Positions 9,734 through 17,762 of a stretch of 64,000 nt of DNA are shown one piece after another. The notes under the pieces were generated by a model. That model ran no database searches and had not been told where the DNA came from. It saw only the letters and a list, made by a program, of their open reading frames with translations. The position numbers and the translations under genes are program-made. This stretch comes from Methylobacter tundripaludum (lineage in GTDB: Bacteria > Pseudomonadota > Gammaproteobacteria > Methylococcales > Methylomonadaceae): assembly GCF_002934365.1 (NCBI RefSeq), contig NZ_PTIY01000008.1, positions 62,001 through 126,000 of the forward strand. Reading direction: 5' to 3'. The first letter of the stretch is position 1. Each line of letters starts with the position of its first letter.

Positions 9734-9931
9734 TTACAACTCATCGCTCAAAACCGCTTCACGACTTGGTACCTTAGCCAACAAACCTTGAAAAGCCTGC
9801 TTATCGGCCCGTTGCGCGCGTTGCCGTAAATAATCTTCCGTTGCAAGAGCCGAGACCTTTTCAGCAACCGCACTGGCAATAAGCCGATTGAGGCCGGTAA
9901 TTATAAATCTTAAAAATTTATCTTTATTCAT
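9734..9931 (-). CDS. Small protein heading the DUF433/DUF5615 operon
   Basis: 65 residues (MNKDKFLRFIITGLNRLIAS..., ending KVPSREAVLSDEL), basic in the middle, with no recognised domain. Its C-terminal 'FQGLLAKVPSREAVLSDEL' resembles short tail motifs of small proteins found beside toxin-antitoxin genes, but I cannot name a family. There is no clear ribosome-binding site before the ATG, and the surrounding DNA upstream (9932-10000) is AT-rich. Position, 21 nt before DUF433 on the same strand, suggests one transcript. Confidence 0.5.
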   Translation of the reverse strand: MNKDKFLRFIITGLNRLIASAVAEKVSALATEDYLRQRAQRADKQAFQGLLAKVPSREAVLSDEL

Positions 9932-10124
9932 ATAATTTAAATTTTAAACAACCCACGCCAAGGAACGGGGCAAAAAACATCGCTAACGCTGACTGACCTG
10001 TAGTCTTTTGATGGCATCAAGAAGTAGTTGCGGTAAAACCACGATGCGGCTAGCATGCTGGATACCAGCCTCAAATATCTGGTGGTATTTCATTTTTCTT
10101 TCAATTAGTTACCGGGAGATTATC

Positions 10125-10379
10125 ATGCCAAACCAAGACGAACATCCAAACCAACCCTTGTCCTCAACCGATTCAGACGATATTGCAGAAAATGTTGCAG
10201 GCAACATTAAAACGCTGTTGTTATTTATCGGCGGCCTGGCGTTAGTTTTATCCATTCTTGTATTATTGCCGATGTTTCTTACCTATCTATCTGAAGGCGA
10301 TTATCGCGCTCCGTCAGAGACTCACCCAACAGACACCGCCGCCAAAAGCAGTCAAAATACCTATACACCTGATAAATAA
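10125..10379 (+). CDS. Single-pass membrane protein of unknown function
   Basis: 84 residues: an acidic, soluble N-terminus (MPNQDEHPNQPLSSTDSDD), one strong transmembrane helix (residues ~32-55, TLLLFIGGLALVLSILVLLP) and a short polar C-terminal tail. The ATG at 10125 has GGGAG seven to eight bases upstream. The longer in-frame start at 10008 adds a cysteine-rich stretch without a ribosome site and is rejected. The gene converges on folP and ends just before a shared terminator-like hairpin. Confidence 0.65.
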   Translation: MPNQDEHPNQPLSSTDSDDIAENVAGNIKTLLLFIGGLALVLSILVLLPMFLTYLSEGDYRAPSETHPTDTAAKSSQNTYTPDK

Positions 10380-10390
10380 GAAATGGACAA

Positions 10391-10416
10391 GGGTGGGCAA
10401 AAAAGCCCGCCCACCC
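10391..10416. terminator. Convergent terminator-like hairpin
   Basis: GGGTGGGC (10391-10398) pairs with GCCCACCC (10409-10416) around an A-rich loop, between the ends of the small membrane protein gene and folP. On the minus strand the loop reads as a T-run, so the hairpin may serve both convergent genes. It abuts the folP stop codon. Confidence 0.5.
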
Positions 10417-11234
10417 TATCTGCTCTGTTTAATGGCCCAGGCCACATCGACCGCCTGCCGGTTTTCCTTGACATCATGCACCCGAAACATCTGTACGCCC
10501 GCCATCACGCCTAAAGCCGTGGTCACGGCGGTGGCGGTAACCAGTTCAGAGGGCTCGGTCACATCGCAAATCGTCCCCATAAAGCGCTTGCGGCTGGTAC
10601 CCAGCAACACCGGGAAACCCGTTGCCACGAACCTGTCAAGATGCGCCAGCAGATCGAGATTATCCTGCTTGCGTTTGCCGAAACCTATGCCCGGATCGAT
10701 CGCAATCGCTTGTTGTTTAACGCCTGCTTTTAATGCCGCATCGATGCTTTCATTCAGCACATCGAGCACTTCCTGAACCACATTTTGATAATGCGGATTG
10801 TCCTGCATGGTTTTTGGGTCTCCCTTGCTGTGCATCAAAATAATCGGCGCACCGGTTTGGGCTGCCAGCGTCAGGATTGCTGCATCCTCCCTGCCCCCGG
10901 CAACATCGTTGATTATATCGGCTCCGGCATCCAGCGCCGCTTTGGCGACCTCGCTTAATGTCGTATCGATGCTGATCAGAACATCGTAGGCTTGTTGCCT
11001 GATCGCTTTAATCACCGGAACGACCCGCGAAATCTGTTCAGCAGCCGCAACCCTTTCAGCGCCGGGGCGGGTTGACTCTCCACCAATATCGATAATATCC
11101 ACGCCTTCGGCCAGCATCAGCTCAACCTGCCGCATCGCGGCATCGAGTCCCGAGTATTTGCCGCCATCGGAAAAACTGTCCGGGGTTATATTTAAAATCC
11201 CCATAATTAATGGCTTGTTGATATTACTGAACAT
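10416..11234 (-). CDS. folP: Dihydropteroate synthase
   Basis: 272-residue TIM-barrel enzyme joining 6-hydroxymethyl-dihydropterin pyrophosphate to p-aminobenzoate in folate synthesis, the sulfonamide target. The signatures 'GILNITPDSFSDGGKY', 'DIIDIGGESTRPGA', 'DVLISIDTT', 'INDVAGG', 'DPGIGFGKR' and 'GTSRKRFMG' are all intact. In E. coli folP lies behind ftsH; here it stands divergent from the methanopterin/methanofuran operon, 80 nt away, placing two competing pterin-pABA pathways side by side. A separate archaeal-type pterin-binding homologue is encoded at 11848-13287. Confidence 0.96.
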   Translation of the reverse strand: MFSNINKPLIMGILNITPDSFSDGGKYSGLDAAMRQVELMLAEGVDIIDIGGESTRPGAERVAAAEQISRVVPVIKAIRQQAYDVLISIDTTLSEVAKAALDAGADIINDVAGGREDAAILTLAAQTGAPIILMHSKGDPKTMQDNPHYQNVVQEVLDVLNESIDAALKAGVKQQAIAIDPGIGFGKRKQDNLDLLAHLDRFVATGFPVLLGTSRKRFMGTICDVTEPSELVTATAVTTALGVMAGVQMFRVHDVKENRQAVDVAWAIKQSR

Positions 11235-11314
11235 TCCCTAAAAGCTCCTGTGCGCAAGATCGATGTTTTGATTCATGTATAATAACCAAATGTTTTCGAC
11301 CCTGATTGAATTTA

Positions 11315-11851
11315 ATGCCTAAATCACGATTAGCCTGGGCCATTACCGGCTCCGGCCATTACATAGAAGAATGCCTGGACTTCCTGCTGACGCTGGATGA
11401 AGTTGATCTGTATCTGAGTCAGGCCGGTGAAGAGGTGTTAAAAATGTATGGCGTCAATCTCGATGACGTTCGAAAAAAAATGCCGGTGTACCGCGATAAA
11501 GCCGCCTCAGCGCCGCCGGTCGGGCATTTTTACAAGGGCCATTACCATACCTTTGTGATGGCGCCGACCACGTCGAACACGGTAGCAAAATGCGTGCTGG
11601 GCATTGCCGACTCCTTGGTGACCAATCTTTACTCCCAAGCCGGAAAATGCAAGGTTCCGAGCATTGTCTACCCCTGCGATATAGCGCCGGAAATGGAAAC
11701 CACCGCGCCGGGCGGCAAAGTCATGGTTTATCCGCGTAAAATCGATCTGGAAGGCACGGCCAAATTGCGCACCTTTGAATACACGAGCGTCGTTGAAAGC
11801 GTCGATGAATTGATCGTCAAAGTCAAAGAACGGCTACAATCGTTAACATGA
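11315..11851 (+). CDS. DmrB/AfpA-type flavoprotein (dihydromethanopterin reductase-like)
   Basis: About 178-residue flavoprotein of the archaeal-flavoprotein family (AfpA; DmrB). 'AWAITGSGHYIEECLDFLL' is the FMN-phosphate loop of flavodoxin-like Flavoprotein-family (PF02441) members, and 'VMAPTTSNTVAKCVLGIADS' is a second family hallmark. Homologues occur with H4MPT genes of methylotrophs and archaea, and DmrB reduces dihydromethanopterin to the tetrahydro form. I use ATG 11315 rather than the TTG at 11306. Its TGA overlaps the next ATG by four bases, so it opens a tightly coupled operon. The exact electron donor is unknown. Confidence 0.85.
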   Translation: MPKSRLAWAITGSGHYIEECLDFLLTLDEVDLYLSQAGEEVLKMYGVNLDDVRKKMPVYRDKAASAPPVGHFYKGHYHTFVMAPTTSNTVAKCVLGIADSLVTNLYSQAGKCKVPSIVYPCDIAPEMETTAPGGKVMVYPRKIDLEGTAKLRTFEYTSVVESVDELIVKVKERLQSLT

Positions 11852-13287
11852 GCGAACATATCCTCTTTCTTACCGGCAAACTGGCGGAAAAGCAGCTGCG
11901 TAGCATCCTCGAAAAAATGCAGCCGAAATTCACCTATACCGTGCATCAGCTGGGGCTTAAAGTCGCGGCGTTGATGACCGCAGACATGATAGGCCGCCGC
12001 TTGACCGACACTTTCGGCGCCGACCGCATACTGGTGCCCGGACGCTGCCGCGGCGATCTGGAAGCCTTGTCCAAAGACTTAGGCATGCCGATTGAGCGCG
12101 GCCCGGACGAACTGAAAGACTTGCCGATGTTTTTCGGCCACGCCGCACACAAGATTGATTTAAACAACTACAACGTCAAAATCTTCGCCGAAATCGTCGA
12201 TGCGCCCAATGTCAGCGTCGAAGAGGTGGTCAAACGCGCCTATTACTACAAGCACAATGGCGCTGACGTGATCGACATAGGCTGTCTGCCGAGCACCGAT
12301 TTTCCGCACATGGAAGACATCATCCGCACCTTGAAACAGGAAGGCTTTACCGTCAGCATCGATTCGTTGGAGTCGGACGACTTGCTCAGGGGCGGCAAGG
12401 CGGGCGCGGACTACATGCTCAGCTTGCACGAAAGCACGTTATGGGTTGCCGACGAAGTCGCGGCGACGCCGATTTTAATCCCGGAAAAACATGAAGACTT
12501 GGCTTCGCTGGACCGGGCTATAAAAATCATGCAGGCAAAAAACCGGGACTTTATCGTCGACCCGATTTTAGACCCGCTGCACTTCGGCTTCACGCAATCC
12601 ATCGTGCGCTATCACGAGGTCAGGAAGAAGCATCCCGATATTGAAATGATGCTCGGCGTCGGCAATATCACCGAACTGACCCATGCCGATACCGTAGGCA
12701 TGAATGCGTTGCTGCTGGGCATCTGCTCGGAACTCAACATCAACAGCATTCTGGCGACCGAAGTCAGCAAGCATGCCTGCCGGGCGGTCAAGGAAGCCGA
12801 TCTGGCCCGCCGCATCATGTTTGCGGCGAAAGAGCATAACATGCTGCCCAAACATATCGATCCGGGTTTAATGGCCTTGCATGAAACCTCGCCCTTCCCT
12901 TACAGTCTGGATGAAATCAAGGAACTGGCCGGGCAAATCAAAGACCCCAGTTACCGCGTACAAATCAGCACCGAAGGCGTACATATTTTTAACCGAGACG
13001 GATTGCACAGCGCCACCGATCCATTCGACCTGTTTCCAAAACTGCATGTCGAAAACGACGGCGGCCACGCTTTTTACCTGGGCGTTGAACTGGCCCGCGC
13101 CGAAATAGCCTGGCAGTTAGGCAAACGCTACACCCAGGATCAAGCACTGCAATGGGGCTGCGCAACCGACACCTCAGAATCCACCGTCGACCTGCACACC
13201 TTTAAACCGGCCGGAACCACTTTCGCCGCGCCCGCTCCCGGCGGGCCTGCGGCATACACACCATCCCTGGCGATAAAAAAGCACTAA
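11848..13287 (+). CDS. DUF6513 / pterin-binding (DHPS-like) protein, H4MPT-linked
   Basis: 479 residues. An N-terminal DUF6513 domain (residues ~1-110, with 'DRILVPGRCRGDLE' and 'ERGPDELKDLP') is followed by a dihydropteroate-synthase-like pterin-binding barrel: 'KHNGADVIDIGCLPSTDFPH', 'SIDSLESDDLLRGGKAGADY', 'DFIVDPILDP'. This architecture belongs to the conserved unknown genes of the bacterial H4MPT cluster (orf-type genes of Methylobacterium) and resembles MJ0107-type archaeal pterin enzymes. A role in methanopterin biosynthesis is family knowledge; the reaction is unproven. Coupled by 4-nt overlap upstream and 1-nt overlap downstream. Confidence 0.88.
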   Translation: MSEHILFLTGKLAEKQLRSILEKMQPKFTYTVHQLGLKVAALMTADMIGRRLTDTFGADRILVPGRCRGDLEALSKDLGMPIERGPDELKDLPMFFGHAAHKIDLNNYNVKIFAEIVDAPNVSVEEVVKRAYYYKHNGADVIDIGCLPSTDFPHMEDIIRTLKQEGFTVSIDSLESDDLLRGGKAGADYMLSLHESTLWVADEVAATPILIPEKHEDLASLDRAIKIMQAKNRDFIVDPILDPLHFGFTQSIVRYHEVRKKHPDIEMMLGVGNITELTHADTVGMNALLLGICSELNINSILATEVSKHACRAVKEADLARRIMFAAKEHNMLPKHIDPGLMALHETSPFPYSLDEIKELAGQIKDPSYRVQISTEGVHIFNRDGLHSATDPFDLFPKLHVENDGGHAFYLGVELARAEIAWQLGKRYTQDQALQWGCATDTSESTVDLHTFKPAGTTFAAPAPGGPAAYTPSLAIKKH

Positions 13288-13889
13288 TGATTCAAGAAAC
13301 CATAGTCACCACCCAAAACAGTTCAGGCGTGGCGCATATTGCGCCTATGGGCATACATTTATCCGCTGAAGCGCAAGACGAATTCATCATCCTGCCGTTC
13401 CGCCCTTCAACCACGCTCAATAACCTGCTGGACAGCAAAACCGCAGTTATCAATTATTGCGACGACGTGCGGGTATTTGCCGGCTGCCTGACCGGGCGGC
13501 GCGACTGGCAGTTAAAACCGGCGAAGAAAATCAACGGTCAAGTGCTGGCCTGCACATTGGCCCATACCGAAGTCGAACTGGTTCGCGTCGAAGACGACGA
13601 GACCCGGCCCAAATTATTCTGTAAAGCCGTGCATACCGTTAATCATGCGCCCTTTAAAGGCTTTAACCGCGCCCAGTATTCGGTGCTGGAAGCGGCGATT
13701 TTAATCAGCCGATTAAACATGCTTCCGCTGGAAAAAATACAAGCTGAAATCGACTATCTGCGCATCGGCCTGGAAAAAACAGCCGGGGACCGGGAGCTGG
13801 AAGCCTGGGGTTGGTTGATGTCTGTCATTGAAAACCATACAGTAAACCAAGCGAAAACGGCTGAGGCAAAAACCGGAGTTAAGCCATGA
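13287..13889 (+). CDS. DUF447 family protein, H4MPT-linked
   Basis: 200 residues. 'IQETIVTTQNSSGVAHIAPMG' and 'EFIILPFRPSTTLNNLLDSK' mark DUF447, a split-barrel FMN-binding-like family found with archaeal and methylotroph C1 genes. The ATG overlaps the preceding stop by one base (TAATG) and the gene ends overlapping the MfnB gene by four bases (ATGA), so its translation is coupled to both. The biochemical role is not known. The predicted flavin-reductase-like fold makes a redox step in cofactor synthesis plausible (inference). Confidence 0.88.
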   Translation: MIQETIVTTQNSSGVAHIAPMGIHLSAEAQDEFIILPFRPSTTLNNLLDSKTAVINYCDDVRVFAGCLTGRRDWQLKPAKKINGQVLACTLAHTEVELVRVEDDETRPKLFCKAVHTVNHAPFKGFNRAQYSVLEAAILISRLNMLPLEKIQAEIDYLRIGLEKTAGDRELEAWGWLMSVIENHTVNQAKTAEAKTGVKP

Positions 13890-14926
13890 CCGGAATGCTC
13901 GCCAGCGTCAACAGCGTAGAAGAAGCCTTGCAGGCGCTAAGCGCGAACGTCGATATTATCGACCTGAAACAACCGGCTTTAGGCGCTTTGGGCGCGCTGG
14001 AAACAGACCTGGTCAAAACCATTGTTGATGAAATCGATGGCCGTTGTCCCGTCAGCGCAACCGTTGGCGACCTGCCGATGCAGCCGGAGCTTGTCTACCG
14101 GGCAGTCGAGGCGATGGCCGAAACCGGCGTCGATTATGTCAAAATCGGTTTTTTCCCCGGCGGCGACTGGCAGGGAACGATTGAAAAACTCGCTACGTTG
14201 CCGCAAACGCTGAACTTAATCGCCGTATTATTCGCCGATACCCAACCGGATTTAGCCGTGGTAGACTCGCTCGCCGATGCCGGTTTCAAAGGCGTCATGC
14301 TCGACACCATGAACAAGGGCAACGGTTCTTTAACCCAGGTCATGGCGAAAACCGGCATAGCCCGATTTGCCGGTCTGGCAAAAGACCGGCAACTGCTCTG
14401 CGGACTGGCCGGTTCGCTCAGACTGGACGATATAGCCGCACTGATGCCCCACCAGCCTGATTACCTGGGTTTCAGGGGCGCATTATGTCAGGAACACAAC
14501 AGGACAGCGCAATTAAGCAGGTCGTCAATCATGCAGATAAAACAAGCTATAGATACTCAGAACCTGCTCCAGGCAGAAAACCGCATTTTAATTGCCGATG
14601 ACAGTGAAATAAACCGGCTGATATTGGGCAACATGCTTGAACTGAGCGGCTACACCGTAGACGCCGCCGCCGACGGCGCCGAAGCGTTGCAATTTATCAG
14701 CGAAAACCGCTATCAAATGGCGCTGATCGATCTCAGCATGCCGGTCATGTCGGGACTGGAGATGATAAAAATCCTCAGAAGCCGACATAACCCGCTAAAA
14801 GTCGCCGCCATCAGCACGTTTGCCGACAGCAACCAAAAGACCGAAGCGTTGGCCGCCGGATTCGATTACTGCTTAACCAGACCTATCGATGAAGAACAAT
14901 TGGTTGCGCTGATAAATCTACGCTAG
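13886..14926 (+). CDS. MfnB-like methanofuran enzyme fused to a response-regulator receiver domain
   Basis: 346 residues in one uninterrupted frame. Residues ~1-225 are (5-formylfuran-3-yl)methyl phosphate synthase (MfnB, DUF556), which makes the furan of methanofuran from glyceraldehyde 3-phosphate. 'IIDLKQPALGALGALE' carries the candidate Schiff-base Lys28, followed by 'DYVKIGFFPGGDW', 'MLDTMNKGNGSLTQVM' and 'LCGLAGSLRLDDI'. Residues ~232-346 are a CheY-like receiver domain: acidic pair Asp238-Asp239, phospho-acceptor Asp282 (ALIDLSMPVMSG), Ser310/Thr311. The usual Lys before Pro is Arg332 (TRPI). The stop overlaps the end of a MITE-like repeat. A linker at ~215-231 joins the domains. Such a fusion is new to me. 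Confidence 0.85.
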   Translation: MTGMLASVNSVEEALQALSANVDIIDLKQPALGALGALETDLVKTIVDEIDGRCPVSATVGDLPMQPELVYRAVEAMAETGVDYVKIGFFPGGDWQGTIEKLATLPQTLNLIAVLFADTQPDLAVVDSLADAGFKGVMLDTMNKGNGSLTQVMAKTGIARFAGLAKDRQLLCGLAGSLRLDDIAALMPHQPDYLGFRGALCQEHNRTAQLSRSSIMQIKQAIDTQNLLQAENRILIADDSEINRLILGNMLELSGYTVDAAADGAEALQFISENRYQMALIDLSMPVMSGLEMIKILRSRHNPLKVAAISTFADSNQKTEALAAGFDYCLTRPIDEEQLVALINLR

Positions 14927-15088
14927 GAGTCTGTCGGATAGATATTGTTCCGATCTCTCGGGTGGATATTATTAGAGTGTATTGATTTCGAAATATTTAT
15001 CAAAATGGTTTTTTAACGTCATCAAACGGCCTTTTCCTATAACCAGCGGAATAACATTCATATCAATTCGCTAAATTAGACAGACTCC
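14926..15088. repeat. MITE-like element with GGAGTCTGTC ends
   Basis: 163 bp bounded by GGAGTCTGTC (14926-14935) and its inverse GACAGACTCC (15079-15088), AT-rich and without an open frame inside. The left end begins at the last base of the mfnB-fusion stop codon. It is either a miniature inverted-repeat element or a remnant of an insertion sequence. No target duplication is obvious. Confidence 0.5.
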
Positions 15089-15121
15089 CAGGCGTTTTTT
15101 TGCAACGCATGATCAACAGGA

Positions 15122-16336
15122 TCAATGCAGTTGGTGAAGCTCCAACCGGCGCAGTTTCGGCGCCAGTTTTGCCGTCGCGGCAACTACAGTCAAGGTCATC
15201 ACTCCGCCGAACACTACCGACGGCGCCAGCCCCATCAGGCGCGCAGCAATACCCGATTCAAAAGCTCCCAGCTCGTTGGATGAGCCGATAAAGATGCCGT
15301 TGATAGCGGAAACCCTGCCACGCATGGCATCGGGCGTCGCCAGTTGCATAATGGTCGTGCGCATAACCACGGAGACTCCGTCGCAAACACCGGAAAGTAT
15401 CAACGCCAGCCCGGCAACCCAGAAGTTTGTTGATATGGCAAAGAAAATCATGCAGAAGCCGAACCCTGCCACAGCTGTCAGCAGCCAACGCCCGGCGTGC
15501 AGGTTGATCGGATGGCGGGCTAGCACTAGCCCGGTTACCACGGCGCCGACGGCCGGCGCGGCGCGAAGAATCCCGAGCCCCTCGGGACCGTAATGAAAGA
15601 TGTCGTGAATGAACGCAGGCAGCATGGAAACCGCGCCCCCGAACAGCACGGCGAACATGTCCAGCGACTGCGCGCCCAAGATGATCTGGTTGCTGAACAC
15701 GAAACGCAATCCTTCGGCGATGCTGGTGAAAATAGGTGCGCTGGCCGCTGCGGGAGGTTCCTCGACACGCAGTGACAGCAACGCCACTGCGGCAACCAGA
15801 CACAGGCCGGCTGCAACGCCGTAAGCGGCAGTCTTGCCTGCCCATCCGACCAGGATGCCACCTATCGCAGGCCCGACCACGAGTCCAAACTGGAACACGG
15901 CACTGCCGATTCCCGAGGCCCTGGCATAGTGTTCGCGCTGTAAAACCAAGGCGAACATCGCGCTATACGACGGACCGATAAACGCGCGCGCCACTCCGGT
16001 AAAGGCGATAGAGCCGTAGATCCACAACGCAGGATTGCCGCCTATCCAACCTGCCGCCACTGCTGTCAGTGTCAACGCGGTCAGAAACAGCATCAAGCAG
16101 GCGAACACACCGAACATGCGCCGAGAATGGTGATCTACCGCATAACCGGCAAACAACGCGCAACAGAAGTAGGGAACGACCTCAGCCAATCCGACCAGAC
16201 CCAGGGCCAGTGTGTCATGCGTCAGCTCGTAAATATGCCAACCCACCACGATCGCCATTATTTGGTAGGCGAGGACGATTATGACGCGAAAAGATAACAG
16301 CTTGAGAAAAGGATTGGGTTTAACAAAAAATTGCAT
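15122..16336 (-). CDS. MFS transporter (EntS/MFS_3-like exporter)
   Basis: About 404 residues with twelve predicted membrane helices. The N-terminal 'YELTHDTLALGLVGLAEVVP' and 'GYAVDHHSRRMFGV' (variant of the GxxxDRxxRR loop between helices 2 and 3) fit the MFS_3 group that includes EntS. Middle segments such as 'RAFIGPSYSAMFALVLQREH' and 'GVSVVMRTTIMQLATPDAMRGRVSAINGIFIG' are typical of this branch. Substrate is unknown; no siderophore genes are near. I take ATG 16336 as start; a GTG at 16435 would add 33 residues. The gene converges on the MITE after the mfnB fusion. Confidence 0.85.
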   Translation of the reverse strand: MQFFVKPNPFLKLLSFRVIIVLAYQIMAIVVGWHIYELTHDTLALGLVGLAEVVPYFCCALFAGYAVDHHSRRMFGVFACLMLFLTALTLTAVAAGWIGGNPALWIYGSIAFTGVARAFIGPSYSAMFALVLQREHYARASGIGSAVFQFGLVVGPAIGGILVGWAGKTAAYGVAAGLCLVAAVALLSLRVEEPPAAASAPIFTSIAEGLRFVFSNQIILGAQSLDMFAVLFGGAVSMLPAFIHDIFHYGPEGLGILRAAPAVGAVVTGLVLARHPINLHAGRWLLTAVAGFGFCMIFFAISTNFWVAGLALILSGVCDGVSVVMRTTIMQLATPDAMRGRVSAINGIFIGSSNELGAFESGIAARLMGLAPSVVFGGVMTLTVVAATAKLAPKLRRLELHQLH

Positions 16337-16447
16337 GAATGTCTGATGATTAATAGCGGCTTGCCTGCCCAAGCAAAGCAACGGAGTCAAAATAAGTTCT
16401 GAGTGTACTATTTCTAGGAGAGAGCGATTTGGCACACCCGCGAACCC

Positions 16448-16593
16448 TTAGGAACGTGCATGAAATAACTTGAGCAAGTTTTATTTTTCATTTTTTAACC
16501 ATGAAGGACATGAAGCGGCATGAAAGGTTTAAGTCTTCATGTCCTTCATGCTCTTCATGGTAATTGCCTAAATTAATTTATGCACGATCCTTA
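16448..16593. repeat. Palindromic MITE family A, copy 1
   Basis: About 146 bp with terminal inverted repeats near TTAGGAACGTGCATGAAATAA and TTAATTTATGCACGATCCTTA and an inner stem of ACCATGAAG...CTTCATGGT. Two more copies lie at 41436-41581 and 43503-43623. There is no open frame. It separates the MFS gene from the LigB dioxygenase gene. Confidence 0.75.
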
Positions 16594-16650
16594 GTTTAAC
16601 GGTATCTCCCCCCAAATAGTTTTTTATGTTTTGTTTTGAATAAAATCGTT

Positions 16651-17463
16651 TTACCAAAGATAAGCACTCGCCATTTTTCCCATTATTTCAAACTCGAATA
16701 CTCTTTTTGCCGCAGTGCCGGCGACGCCATAGCAAACGTGTAAGGGCAGTAAGTGCTCAGCTCTTGGATGGCAGAATCTTGCGGCCGGGGCGCTATCCCA
16801 GTTTTTCAACCGGTGTTCCCGCTCCGCTTCAGTCAACTGACTGTTAGAGCAGGTATCAATCAGCCATTGCTCGAAGGACTCATTCATAGATCGGGCTTCT
16901 TTTGTCGATGGCGCAAAAAATTCCTTGAGATTATGGAATGAAAACCCGGAACCAATAACAAGAATGTTCTCTTGTCTCAAATCAGCTAAGGCCTTGCCAA
17001 TCTGGATATGCTCTTCGGGCTGCAAGCTATCGACCAGAGACAATTGGACACAGGGGATATTTGCATTGGGATACATAAGCTTTAATGGCACAAATAAACC
17101 ATGATCAAAACCTCGCCGGTTGTCTAACTTTGCGTCAATACCGGCTTTTTCCAACAGATTAAAAATCTTATTCGCCAGCTCAGGCGAGCCCGGTGCAGAA
17201 TACTCGATTTCATAGGATTCTTTGGGAAACCCATAATAATCGTATATCAATGCAGGAGATGCCCCGCTGGTAATGGTTGGCTTCCCCTCTTCCCAATGCG
17301 CGCTAATGACTAAAATAGCGCGGGGCTTTGCAAGTGTTCGAGTAATCTCCCTAATAATATTGATCATGTTCCGGTGGCCTTTATCTCCAAGCAAGGGTAA
17401 AGGTCCTCCTCCATGAGAAAGGTACACAACAGAACTGGGTAAACTATTTGATTCGCTGTTCAT
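16651..17463 (-). CDS. Extradiol ring-cleavage dioxygenase, LigB/YgiD family
   Basis: 270 residues. 'VVYLSHGGGPLPLLGD' with the metal-binding His near the N-terminus, 'ILVISAHWEEGKPTITSG', 'GFDHGLFVPLKLMYP' and 'LVIGSGFSFHNLKEF' are the conserved blocks of the class III extradiol dioxygenase family (zinc- or iron-dependent; YgiD is a DOPA 4,5-dioxygenase). The length agrees with the family. No other aromatic catabolism genes are present, so the substrate is unknown. It lies alone between two repeat-rich intergenic stretches. Confidence 0.9.
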   Translation of the reverse strand: MNSESNSLPSSVVYLSHGGGPLPLLGDKGHRNMINIIREITRTLAKPRAILVISAHWEEGKPTITSGASPALIYDYYGFPKESYEIEYSAPGSPELANKIFNLLEKAGIDAKLDNRRGFDHGLFVPLKLMYPNANIPCVQLSLVDSLQPEEHIQIGKALADLRQENILVIGSGFSFHNLKEFFAPSTKEARSMNESFEQWLIDTCSNSQLTEAEREHRLKNWDSAPAARFCHPRAEHLLPLHVCYGVAGTAAKRVFEFEIMGKMASAYLW

Positions 17464-17762
17464 GATTGCTTGGCCAATGTGCGTATTACTGTGATCGCCC
17501 CGTGTTACCAGATGATACTTGTGTAACCTGATGCAAGTAAGCGTCTCAAATCCACGATGAGGGCGGTCTGGAAAGTCGGCGACGAATCGTTACAACGCGC
17601 GAGCAGGCGCGTCGTACTCCTTAATAACGATAACAGTAACCTGTTACCGTTGTTTATTTATATTCTGATATGGGGCTTTAACCAAAGGTTTATTCCTTGA
17701 CGGCTTCAACGGCAATGGTAAGGGTAACTTCGACAGGCTCAGGACGAACGGAATCAATATGT
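17464..17762. other. Intergenic region with one hairpin
   Basis: No gene is supported. A hairpin AACGATAACAG/CTGTTACCGTT stands at 17626-17651, followed on the plus strand by a T/A-rich stretch. At about 17728-17749 there is a CTTCGACAGGCTCAGGACGA-type element (written from its visible bases), a short sequence often scattered between genes. Confidence 0.4.

Noticed and set aside
15122-16435. Siderophore export locus suggested by the EntS-like MFS protein
   Set aside because: No siderophore synthesis or uptake genes are nearby, so a substrate cannot be assigned.
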